A model generated the notes under the pieces. It was not told the origin of the DNA and did no database searches. It saw only the letters and a list, made by a program, of their open reading frames with translations. The position numbers were made by a program, and so were the translations under genes. Shown piece by piece: positions 43,833 through 55,800 of a stretch of DNA of 64,000 nucleotides. Positions within the stretch are counted from its first letter, which is position 1; every line of letters begins with the position of its first letter. This DNA comes from Pseudocercospora fijiensis CIRAD86 (lineage: Eukaryota > Ascomycota > Dothideomycetes > Mycosphaerellales > Mycosphaerellaceae): NCBI RefSeq assembly GCF_000340215.1, contig NW_006921543.1:1-64000 (forward strand), in the 5' to 3' direction.

Positions 43833-46800
43833 TACGCTTCCCTTCTAAAGGCTACGCCCTCGTAGCCGGTCTTTATTCTAATCTCAACCTCTATTGCTAC
43901 TAACTTAGTAGGTTTAATAAGCCGCTCCGTCCGCGCTAAATTAAACGCATAACTACCGATTATGTAACTATGTCAAACCTTACTTCTAATATAATACAAT
44001 GCTTAACTCTAACTGCGCTATCCTTATATATAATAAAGTAATATATAACTAAGAGAATTAAGGACTATCGACTAATTATAATACAAGCGCGTCTTCCCTG
44101 CTATAATAGGTAAACGTACGAGGTATTATAGCACTATCTCCGTTCTAAGTAATGTCGTACCGAGTTCTTTGCGTCTACTCTTAAAAGACCTGGAAATGTC
44201 CGCTTCCGAGGGTTTGTCCGATTCCGAGGGATTGTTCTTATTATTACGAGGACTATTATTTACTATTATAGTTTTACTAGCCCTAATTAGTTAGGTTTAG
44301 CAGCCTTTAATTGTTAATCTTATCTTATCTTTTTAAAAACACAGTTCGTCTAGTTTCTATAAGTAAAGGCTATTATAAGTGCAATAGTTAAGGTTCGCCT
44401 CGCTTAAAGGGTCGGAAAGATCGAGGAGTAACCTATTATCCGCAAGATCGACCCCGGCTAGCTTAGCTCTATAGTTTTGCCCTTAGTCGGTCTATTAGTC
44501 GCTTAATCTTTTAAGCGGCTTAAAGTTTTAATTAACCCTTAGTAGGTTCAATCTTTTAACTTAGTTAGTATAGTGCTTTAGGCTCGTAGTATAGGTAAGG
44601 TTGTGCCTACGGCGTAGTAATAATAGCAAGTAATGTTAGTAATAGCGGCGCTAGCCGTCTTAGCGCTAACTTTACCTTACTTCTAATTTCCTTCTTTAAC
44701 TAATAATAACTTAGCAACACCGTTACTAATATAGCCGCGTCGCCCTTCCGTATAAGCGCGACGCTGTCGTTATTATTATTATTACTATTTACGCGTACGC
44801 GCGCTGCCTTCGCCGATCGCCTAGGCCTCGAGGCCTCGTTAGAAGGAAGGAATAAGAGGGGGACCTATAGGGCGCGTTAGTAAAGAGGTAGAATCCTTAA
44901 AAGAGCAGGCGATTAGTTAACGCGTCGTAGCGCGCCTAGTATAGTCTTATTATCCTTTGTTACTAACAATTGCTTGCCTCTAATTAGTTAGCTAATAGTA
45001 CCCTAGGGGTAACATTGTTCCTAGGCCTTCCTAGTAACATTATAGGCCCTTAGCCTTCTTCTTGTTCTTTATACTAGTCTAATACTTATCTAACAACTCG
45101 GCTATATCCTTAAAGGAGTCTTCGGCCTCCTACGAGTCCTATTCGGGTAAATGGCCTTACTATCTTAGGAGATACTCCTTCTTACCTTGTTTAGTCCGAT
45201 GCTTTAGGATACGTTCTATAGACTATAGCTCTTCGCCGTCGGCTAGTATCTCTTTATATTTAGTAGAGGCTTCTTTATTAGGATCTCCGCGGTAGTAGTA
45301 TAGTTTAAGGAGGGAGATATAGAAGGTATCGTAGATAGTATAGTATAGTAGGAGCTATAACTAATAGGCCTAGCTATTGCCCTTCGGTTCTCGGATTCGG
45401 AAGGGGCTAATAAACCGTAGGGCTAGTTTAGGGCGTGTTTTACTATTAGGTAACAGGTGTTTGCGGATGCGGAGGTTCTTTATACTAAGTATAACTATAT
45501 TGCCTTACTTAAAGGTTATCGGTATATAACGCTTATTGTAGTAGGTCTTTTAGTACTCTTAAGCCTTTGTTAGCTTCTTAGCTATCTTAGTATAGATTTC
45601 TCGCATCTTTTGAACCCTCTCGATAGCTACTAGTGTTTTAGGGACCTAACGTTTAGGGGCTTAACGCGCTTCCCTTTCCTTACGCTCGGCCTCGAGCGAG
45701 GTAAATAGATCTTATAGTAAGGCAGCGTTTTAGCCTATTATAGCTATATATAGTGAAACCTTAGTTAATAAGTAGACACTATTATTATATACGAATTTAG
45801 CTAGTTATAGGAGGTTAACCTAGTTATTAGGGTTCTCGTTAATATAACTACGTAGGTACTGCTATAGAGTAGCATTCTGCCTCTCGGTCTAGCTATCTGT
45901 TTATAGATAGAATGCTATAGACAAGCGATGCTTAAGTCTTAGCTATAGGCATATCTCACTCTAATAATAAGATATAAATATCGAGCCCTAGTCGGAAACT
46001 ATCCCTTTAGGGGTTCCCTAATAGCTATAGAAGATATTATTCTATAGTGCCTTAGCTATATTAATAGCAGTCTAATCCTTCCGAGTAGGGATATAACGAG
46101 CCCCCTTAGTAAATCGATCTACTATAACAAAGATAGTATCGAAGATATCCTTACTACCCCTACGCTTAGTAGGCGGAAGGCCTATAATAAAGTCTATTAT
46201 AAGCTCTGCAAATAGTTTCTTTAGAACAGGGAGTAAAGACAACTCGCCGAATAGTAAGTGCTTAGGTGCTTTAACTCGCTAGTATACTACATAGGTCCGT
46301 ATATATTCCTTTATATACCGCTTACTATTTAGCTAGTAGTATATACGCGATAGCAGCTCGTACGACCTCTCTATACTATAGTAACTAGCGAGTTTACTAT
46401 TATAGTACCTCTTTAAAAGCTCTTGTCTAATCGATTGTTTAGCGGAGACATAGTATCTGCCCTTAAACTTTAAGTAACCCTTATCGTCGATCGACTAATT
46501 ACTCTTACTAGATCGAGTCGTTCGCCTACTTACAAGCCTATTAATACGTTTAGCAGCAAAGGCATCCCTCTGCTAAGTACGTAATAGCTTATCTATAAAC
46601 GATTAACTATCCCTATTTATAAGGTTATTTAATAGTACCCTCGCTATTAAACGAGGTACGTATTGTATATATCTAATAGTACTAGTAGCCGGAACTACTA
46701 TAACCTCTTCTATAGTACTATCGCTATATAGGCTATTACTATAGATAGCAATGTCTTTAATCGAGTTATTATAGCTTAAGCGATCTACGTCCTTTCTTTT

Positions 46801-49800
46801 AATATATACTAGAAGAACGATAACTCCGCTATAGTATTCGTTGCCGCTACGGGGTCCGGAGGTCCGCTTATCCTACGCTTACTTATTAATAACACGGGCT
46901 ATAGCAATCTTATACTATAGGGTTAGAAATAAAGAATTAATGTATTAGGTCTCGCTATCGTAATTAGGTCGCCTCGATAGGCTATTAGTAGGGTTACTTA
47001 CGCCTAGCCGGTATAATATATTAAAATCGAACCTAGCGAGGTAGACGGCCTATCTAGCCTATCGACCTATAACCCGTATAACCTTAGTAATCCTACGTAG
47101 GTTGTTATAGTCTATATAGACCTAAATAGGGTGCTAAGCACTATCGAGATAATAGCGCTAGTGCTTAAAGGCTTCTACGATCGCTAAGAGCTCTTACTCG
47201 TAGGTCTCGTATCGACGCTCTATATTAATTATCTTTCGTAAAAAGAAGGCAATTAGGTACTAGTAATTGTTATTAGCCTATTGTAACATAATAGCTAATG
47301 TAGCAAACTGTAAAGCGTTAGTCTTAATACGGATCTGCCTACTTAGTACGAAATAGTATAATAAGGGGACTTTAGTAAAGCGTTGCTTTAAACCGTCGAA
47401 AGCGGCTTAAGCCTTATTAGTCTATTTAAACTCTCTAGTCGGGTTGGCCTTAGTTTTAGTAAGCTTAGTTAGGGGCATTACGTGTCGCGAATAGCCTTTA
47501 ATAAAGCGGCGATAGAAATTAGCGAAGCTAAGGAACGATTATAGCTCCTTAATTAATGTAGGAATAGGCTATTTAGTAATAGTCTAAACGCGGTTAGGGT
47601 TAGACTTAATACCCTTAGTCGATACGAGGAAGCTAAGGAAGGGCACCTTCTTAGTAGCGAAGGTGCATTTAGAGGGCTTGTAATATAGTCTATAGGCCCG
47701 TAGGCAGTCGAGTACCTTACGTACTATAGCCTAGTGCTCTACAATATTAGGTAAATAGGTATAAACTAGGATATTATCTAGGTAAACTATATAGAGGTAG
47801 TCTAGTAGGCCTAATAAGGCCCGATTAATATAGGACTAGAATGTTGTAGGGGCATTAGCTAGCCTAAATAGCATAACTAAATACTCGAAATAGCTATAGC
47901 GAGTATAGAAGGCTGTCTTCTATTTATCGCCCTTACGAATACGAATGCGGTAATAGGCGTCCTTAATGTCTAATATAGTATAGAAGTAGGCGCTAGAAAG
48001 GCGATCGAGGGTCTTATTAATAAGCGGAAGTAGATAGCGGTCTTTAATAGTAATAGTGTTAAGCCTACGATAGTCGACATATAGGCGTAGGCTACTATCC
48101 TTCTTTAGTACGAACAGGATAGGTGCACTAGTAGGGCTATTGCTATACTAAATTCGACTATTAGCTAGGTTCTTATCTAGGTACTTACGCAATACAGTAA
48201 GCTCTCGTTTACTAAGGTTGTAGAGGGGCCTAAAAGGAACCTCCTTACCCTATATAATATCGATCTTATAGTCCGTCTCCTAAAATATAGGAAGCGTCGA
48301 TACTAGGTAGTATTTAAATACATTAATATAGGTTTCTCGAATAGGCTATAGTATACAAGCAAGCTAATTAGGGTCTATGCTATTAGGTAGCATAGGTTTA
48401 TTGTTATTACTACTAAGTAGGTTAGCAGTCGGGTTAGCTAAGGTTAGGTTGCTAATAAATAAGACCCTAATATCGTTAGGGCACTTACTAACGTCGATAT
48501 GCTTAATATCCTCCTTCCTAGCGATTCTAAACCGCTACTATTAGAGGCCTAAGTCTATAGCTATAGCGTAGTACTTAAGGATAGGGTTGCTAATAACAAT
48601 ATCGGATAGAAGGCTATCTATATCTACTATATAGGCAGTAAAGTCTAATAAACGCTTATTGCCGAGGTCGTCCTTTAGAACTATAGGAATATAGTAGGCT
48701 CTATAGGTTAAGTGCCGAGCGTTATTAAACTAAGCAAGAGTTAGTAGGTTAGCCCTATTTAATTGTCGGAGGTCTAATTGCTTAGCTAGGCGATAGCTAA
48801 TAAGGGCACTAACTAAATTTCCTAGGTCTAGCGTAACCTTAGTTTCGTAATTAGTGCCCTAGGTGTCTTATATAAGGCAGGTGCGTATAATAGCTAGCAC
48901 AATGTCGATAGTTTTACGCCGTATAAGGCTAACAGTTAGTGCGGCGCTTATTCTTTTTTTAACTAATTAGAAGGTTAGCCTATAGGGATAGCGTTAGCTA
49001 CTAAAAGGTGCCTCCTATATTTAGCGGAAGCACAGTTAATACGGGCCTAGTCCTTAGGTTTGTTATATTAGCCTAGGAGATAGCTAGTACTATCGCAGTT
49101 AAAGCACTTCAATCCGGTTAGAACATTGCCGTAGCTATTGTTGTTAGTCGAGCGGTTAGCGTTATAAGGATACGAGCCCCTTCTACGACCCCTATTACGG
49201 CCTCCTCTATATAGCCGCCGGCTACGGCCTCTTCTACAGTCGTTGTTACTGTTTCTATTATTAGCGTTATTATTGTTCTAGTAGGAACCTTAGTTTCCTC
49301 CGCGGCTACTACGGCTACTACGGTTAGTACTAGTTAGTCGGATCCTCGATTCTAGTCGTTATTAGAGCTATATAGCTCGTTTAGCTGTTTCTACCTCGAC
49401 TATAAATTGAATACGTATTAGGTTAGCCTATTCAAATATACAGCGGCGGTCTAATTCGAGGATAAGCTCCTATCTAAGCTTTAGGCGTATTTCCGAGATC
49501 TATATAGAATTAGTCTTAGCTAGAAGGTCGTCTTCGAGGGTCTTTAAATAGGCCTTAAATAAGCGAGCCGATTAATTAGTCTTTTGCTTAGCTCTAAGGT
49601 ACTAGTCCTAAGCGTGTTATTGCCTTAGTATAGGGTTTCTAAGGGTGTCTAGTATAATGGTTTTGTAGGTTTGCTACTAAATAGCGGTCTAGTTATTAAG
49701 GGAGTCAAAATAGTTATCCTAAGTGCGCTTTAGGTCTCTATTAATGTATTGTATAGTATAAACGACTAACGAGTAGTCGTCTAGAAGGGCCCTTAGTGCG

Positions 49801-50542
49801 TTTCGCTAGTTAAGCTTACAGTTACGAATATAGTCGTTATATTGCTTTCGGCTAGACCTATTAAATACAGTATAGTCCTTAAGTTTAGTATCCTTCTTTT
49901 AGACTGAAACGGGTAATAAAGAAGGCCCTACTATCGGCTTAGTATTAGTTGTTAGGGCCTCCTAAAGGCGGCGAAGTTCGAGGAGGTTATCCTTTAGCTA
50001 CTACTCTTAACGTAGGGTAGTAAGCCTGTTTTAAGTGGCTTCTTAAAGTCTCCCTACTAGTTAGGGGCTAAAGGCTAGTTAGCTATATCGTCGATTAACA
50101 ATGTTGTTAAGAATATCGTTAATAGGCAATTCTAGATTATTACCTAGAACTATAGGTTCTTTAGTAGGCCCTTTAGCGGGCACTTTAGTAGGCTCTATAC
50201 TACTAGTGTTGTTATTGCTAGTGCTACTAGCGGCGCCGCGGTTGTTGTTGCTTCGTAATAAGCCGGCTATTATAAGGGGTAATACTAATAATGTATTATA
50301 GGCCCCTATAATGCGGGTATAGCGGAATTAGTAGATATCGGCCTAATACGATTAACTTAGTATAATAGGCCGTATAGAAGGCCTTGCTTAATAATTAGTA
50401 CGGTTGTTTTAGTAGAATAGTACGTATAGGTCCCGTTCTTTAGGCGTAATATAGTTAAATCGATAGTTTTCGTAGCTATACTACTAAAAGCTTGAAATAA
50501 GGACTATCTAGCTACTACCCTTAAAGAGTAGATCGAATACTA

Positions 50543-50739
50543 TATAAGAAGGGTATATTAGTAGGTAGATAGGGTAGTAGTAGATACGAGTAGTATTCGA
50601 TAAGGAGCTAGGAGGAGAGGGAGGAAGGCGGGTAAGTTAGCCTATTACTAAGCGCTAAGCCCTACCTAAGGCATTAAGACCCTAGCTTTACTCGAGCCTA
50701 GTTACATACTAATCACGTATAACCTCTTTAGTCCTAATA
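50543..50739 (-). repeat. Copy C 5' LTR (right)
   Basis: Pairs with 43636-43832 and is followed directly by CTTAG. Confidence 0.92.
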
Positions 50740-50744
50740 CTTAG

Positions 50745-52877
50745 CTATATACGCCGCCGTCTCGTAGGTAGTATCTAGCGCCGCGTTAGGTATTATCTTC
50801 TTAGTAAGCTCGCTAAAATCGATTAAGCCGTCGCTATAGCGGGCGTCTAGGCCTAAAGTGTATTTGCTAAGGTATTAATCGGTTACCTCCTATAGGCCGT
50901 TAATTTCCACTTCGGTAGTATTACTAATACTACCGCCGAGAATTGCTAGCAAATCGGCCGGAACTAAGGCGGCGGTAGGTAGATTACTAGTAGTATCGCG
51001 GAGAAAATCGTCTACGAGGAACGCTATATTCTACTTACCGGTCTAAAGCGCGACCTATACTACTACGCGATTCTAAGCGGCTATTACTAGTATTGTATCT
51101 CTACTATCCTTTATCTACGCTATAAGGTCGTTGTAGTACTTAGCCTACCGATATACGAGAAGTGCGTTCTAGTTAAGGGAGCGGTTAGTAAGCATCGTCT
51201 AATTAACTACTAGTTATAGGCGACTACTAGCGCTACTTAGCGTATACGATAGTAGGGTTAGTAGTAGCGGCAATTTAAGGTCTATCTATTTAATCGAGCT
51301 AGGGAATATAGTAGTATTATTAGCGTCGTCGCTCGTTTTACGTAGTAGAGGCGGTAGCGGCGGTATACTATAGTTGCTATCTATACGAGGTCGTACGTAG
51401 CCTAGCTTGTCGGAATCTAGCTATTTATTAATGCGACCGCCTCGCGACCCGTTATTTTAGTTTCGCAATAGTAGTAGGGCGGCCTAAGGTAGAATCTTAC
51501 TAAAAGTAACAGCGTTTATAGTGTCGCCCTCGTCTAGCTTATAATCGTTATTAGAAACGAGGTAGGAGGATACCGGATCCTACGTCTCGTTAACGTTATA
51601 CTAACGAGCGCTCTCGTTGCGATCTGTAAGCGAATTAACTACGTTTTCCTTCGTAGTCGCTAGTACGAAGACATTAGGAACCGGTTCCTTATTTATCGTC
51701 TTTTCCGGCTAGTTCTTTACGATTCCTATAGGGACCGTAAAGCCCGTAGGCGGGTTAGTTACAATCTTGTCTATATAGGCCCTAAATAGCTTACTTATAT
51801 AGTCCTTATCTCTAAAGGATAGCTAAATAATAGCGTTCTAGTCGATAGCGATCTTCTTATCGAGGGTAAGTATAGGAATCTTCTTCTACTTAGCCTTAGC
51901 GTAGCTTATATACTCGCGATATCCTACTAGGACCTAAGGATAGCTATGCGATTTATAGGTAACTGTATCGTCGTATATTTTGTTCGGCTCGACGAGGTCG
52001 GCGGTATAGCCCTCTCTTCGTAGGGAATAGACGCCGTAGACGTATATATAGCGCTAATAATAATCTTCGACGTCCTAGGTAACGGCTAGTTCGCCTAACT
52101 AACGGCGTTGCGGCAACGGCAGTCCTTACGCGTTAAATATAGTAGACTAGTAACGCTAGAGCTACTTAGCGCTAATTAGGCTAGCTACCTTTATACGTAT
52201 TAGTATATAGACGTATTAGTCGCTTATTTACGCGTTTTCCGGCGGAAATCGGAGCGTTATTAATCGACCTATAATAGGGTTAAATAGGAACTAATAGGCT
52301 AGAGCGTTAGTAAGGTCGGCCTTGCTACCCTTTTTCTAAGCTATTCTAGCGCTTACCTCGCGGTCGGCTCCTCGAACGCGGTAAGTAATATCTGAATTAT
52401 CGGGGGCGCGAGTATATAGGGCAGGTCGTCCGTTACCTATAATTACGACGATATAATCGAAGGGAAGCGGTACTTCTACCTAATTATAGGCTAAAATTAG
52501 GGGAAGCGCGGGCAAGTTCTAAAAGTTCTATACGAATTAGCGGACGGCGAGGCCGATTACGCGGTAATAGACAGCCGGCGGTTACGCAAAGAAGCGATAG
52601 TCTATAGGAGGCTAGTCGTCGATATCCTTTAGTATATAGCGTAAGTATACGTACTAGAATATAACTAACCGAGGAAAGATTCCTCCGAACGCGGTATCTA
52701 ACGTTAAGAAGTCGAGTAGGCAGCCGTCCGTATTAAGGGCTCTACGCGTATATATACGAATAAGGGTACGTTCTATAGTAGAATCGGTATAGTTAGGGAT
52801 ATCGTACTCGTTCTCTAGGTATTCCTACTTCTCGATAAGTTCGGGTACTCGAAAGATTAAATAGTCTAGCTCTAAAC
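50745..52877 (-). pseudogene. Unknown long gene, main part (split by copy C, cut by copy D)
   Basis: Minus-strand coding sequence runs about 700 codons with one or a few frame changes and stops almost only at places where Gln or Trp codons would fit. It begins at the copy D edge with LDYLIFRVPELIEK and later has ALNTDGCLLDFLTLDTAFGG, PLPFDYIVVIIGNGRPALYT, NALAYQFLFNPIIGRLITLR, IYVYGVYSLRREGYTADLVE and, near the end, GLDARYSDGLIDFSELTKKI. It is clearly protein-like, yet I recognise no family. It lacks the RT, integrase, hAT, Harbinger or tyrosine-recombinase signatures I looked for. It continues at 43635-43437 once copy C is removed. The true start is probably beyond copy D. It may belong to an undescribed large element or be a degraded host gene. 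Confidence 0.6.
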
Positions 52878-55800
52878 TGTAAGAAGGGTATATTAGCAGG
52901 TAGATAGAGTAGTAGTAGGTATAGGTAGTATTCGATAGAGAACTAGGAGGAGAAGGAGGAAGGTAGGCTAGTTAGCCTAACGCTAAGCGCTAAGCCCTAT
53001 CTAAGGCACTAAGACCCTAGCTTCACTCGAGCTAGTTATATACTAATTACGTGTAGCCTCTAATATACGCTTCCCTTCTAAAGGCCGCGCCCTCGTAGCC
53101 TTTCTATATTCTAACCTCGACCTCCGTTACTACTAACTTAGCAAGCCTAATAAGCTGCTTAGCCGCGCTAAATTGAATACTCAACTACCTAATTATATAA
53201 CTATATCAAACCTTACCTTCTAATACAATATCTAACTCCGACTGCGCTATCTCTATATATAATAAACTATAAAGTAATATATATCTATAAGAATTGAGGG
53301 CCTTCGACTAATTATAATACGAGCGCGTCTTCCCTACTATAATAGGTAGACGTACGAGGTATTGCAGCACTGCCTCCGTTCTAAGTAATATCGTATCGAG
53401 TTCTTTGCGTCTACTCTTAAAAGACCTAGCAATGTCCGCTTCCGAGGGTTTGTCCGTTCCGAGGGTTGTTCTTGTTATTACGAGGGCTATTATTTACTAT
53501 CGTAGTTTCACTAGCCCTAATTAGTTAGGTTTAGCAGCCTTTAAGTGTCAACTAATTATATCTTTTCAAAAAACTCAGTTCTCCTAGTTTCTATAGGTAA
53601 AGGCTATTATAAGTATAGTAGTAGAGGTTCGCCTCGCTTAAAGGGTTAGATAGATCGAGGAGTAACCTATTATCCGCAAGATCGACCCTAGCTAGCTTAG
53701 CTCTATAGTTTTGCCCTTAGTTAGTTAGTCTATTAAGCTACTTAATCCTTTTAAGCCTTAATATTTTAACTTAGCCCTAAAGTTTTGATTAAAGTTTTGA
53801 TTAAAGGTGCCTTAGGCTCGTAGCACAGGTAAGGTTGTGTCTATAGGCGCAGCGATAATAGCAAGTAATGTTAACAATAGCGGCGCTAGTCGTCTTAGCG
53901 CTAACTTTACCTTCTTCTAATTTCCTTCTTCAACTAATAACAACTCGGCAATACCGTTACTAATATAGCTATATCCTTCCTTTCTTAACTAGCAATATAC
54001 CCCGCAACACTATTACTAATATAGCCGCGCCGGCCGCGCCGTCCTCGCCGATTGCCTAGGCCTCGAGGCCTCGACAGAATAAAGGAATAAGAGGGGGACC
54101 TAAATACTAGGAGAAGGGCCTTATAGGGCGCGTTAGTAGAGAGGTAGTTTCCTAAAAGAGCAGCGAATAGTTAACGCGTTATAGCGCGCTTGTTAACACT
54201 CGGTACGCGTTTACTATAGTAGTATAGTCTTATTGTCCTAGTTTGCCGGCCTCTAATTGGTTAGCTAATAGTATCCCGGGGATAGTATTATCCTAGGCCT
54301 TAATAGTAACATTATAAGCTTTTAGCCTTCTTCTTGTTCTTTACGCTAGTCTAATACTTATCTAATAACTCGGTTATATCCTTAAAGGAACCTTTAGCTT
54401 CCTACGAGTCCTATTTAGGTAAATAGCCTTGCTACCTTAGGAGGTATTCCTTCTTACCTTTCCTAGTCCGGTGCTATAGGATACATTCTATAGACTACAG
54501 TTCTTTACTATTAGCCAAGACTTCTTCTAACTTAGTAGGCGCTTTATCGCCTTCGCGTTAATAGTATAGCTTAAGGAGGGATACATAGAAGGTGTTATAG
54601 ATAGTGTAATAGGGTAGAAGCTATAACTAGTAGGCTTGTATGCCCTTCGGTTCTCGGATATAGAATAGGCTAATATATCTTAGTGCGAGCTTAGGCCTTG
54701 TTTTACTATTAGGCGATAGGTGTTTGCGGATGCGGAGGTTCTTAGTACTAAGTATAACTATATCGCCTTGTTTAAAGGTTATTAGTGTATAACGCTTATC
54801 GTAGTAGGCCTTTTAGTATTCTTAAGCCTTTGTCAACTTCTTAGCTATCTTAGCATAGATTTCTCGCATCTTCTAGACACGTTCTATTGCCGCTAGTGTC
54901 TCTAGTACTTAACGCGCTTCCCTTTCCTTACGCTCGGCCTCGAGCGAGGTAAATGGATCTTATAGTAACGCGGCGTTTTAACCTATTATAGCTATATATA
55001 GTAAAACCTTAGTTAATAAGTGTATACTATTATTATATACGAATTCTATAGGTTGTAGGAGATTAACCTAATCCTTAGGGTTCTCGTTAATATAACTACG
55101 TAGGTACTACTATAGGGTAGCATTCTGTCTCTCTATTTAACCGTTAGTCTATAGATAGAAGGCTATTAATAGCCGATGCTTTAGTCTTAGCTATAGGCAT
55201 ATTTCGCTCTAATAGTGCGATATAAATATCGAGCCCCTATCGGAGACTATCCCCTTAGGGGTTCCCTAATAGGTATAGAAGATGTTAGTCTATAGCGCCT
55301 CTACTATATTAATAGCAGTCTAATCCTTACGCGCCGGGATATATCGAGCGCCTTTAGTAAATCGATCTACTATAACAAGGATAGCATTATATACGTCCTT
55401 GCTACCCCTACGTTTAGCAGGCAGAAGGCCTATAATAAAGTCTATTATAAGCTCTACAAATAGCTTATAAGGGATTAGTAAGGAGGACAACTCGCTAAAA
55501 GGCTAATGCTTTAGTGCCTTAATACGTTAGTATACGGCATACGTATTAACGTATTCCTTTATATCCCGCTTACTATTTAGCTAGTAGTATATACGCGATA
55601 GTAGCTCGTACGACCTCTCTATACTATAGTAACCGGCAAGCTTACTATTATAGTGTCGCTTAAGAAGTTCTTATCGGATCGAATGTTTAGCGGGGATATA
55701 GTATCTGCCCTTGAACTTTAAATAACCTTTGTTATCGACCGACTAGTTACTCTTACTAGATCGAGTCGTTCGCCTACTTACAAGCTTATCGATACGTTTA

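Larger units (their letters stand above)
43636..50739 (-). mobile_element. Chromodomain gypsy retrotransposon, copy C (full length)
   Basis: The LTRs are 43636-43832 and 50543-50739 (197 bp each), both beginning TATAAGAAGGG and ending CCTAATA. The 5-bp target duplication CTTAG lies at 43631-43635 and 50740-50744. The minus-strand order is as in copy A: chromodomain about 45060-45240, integrase, RNase H, RT, protease, knuckle, gag near 49300-50300. The RT box is YLDN and many Gln/Trp codons are stops. Total length is 7.1 kb. Its insertion splits the unknown minus-strand gene. The LTRs differ at about six positions, including one apparent transversion. Confidence 0.94.

Noticed and set aside
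50745..52877. The unknown gene as a Starship captain (tyrosine recombinase) or Polinton gene.
   Set aside because: I could not find the R..H.R..Y recombinase pattern or polymerase/integrase/ATPase motifs, so the name is not justified.
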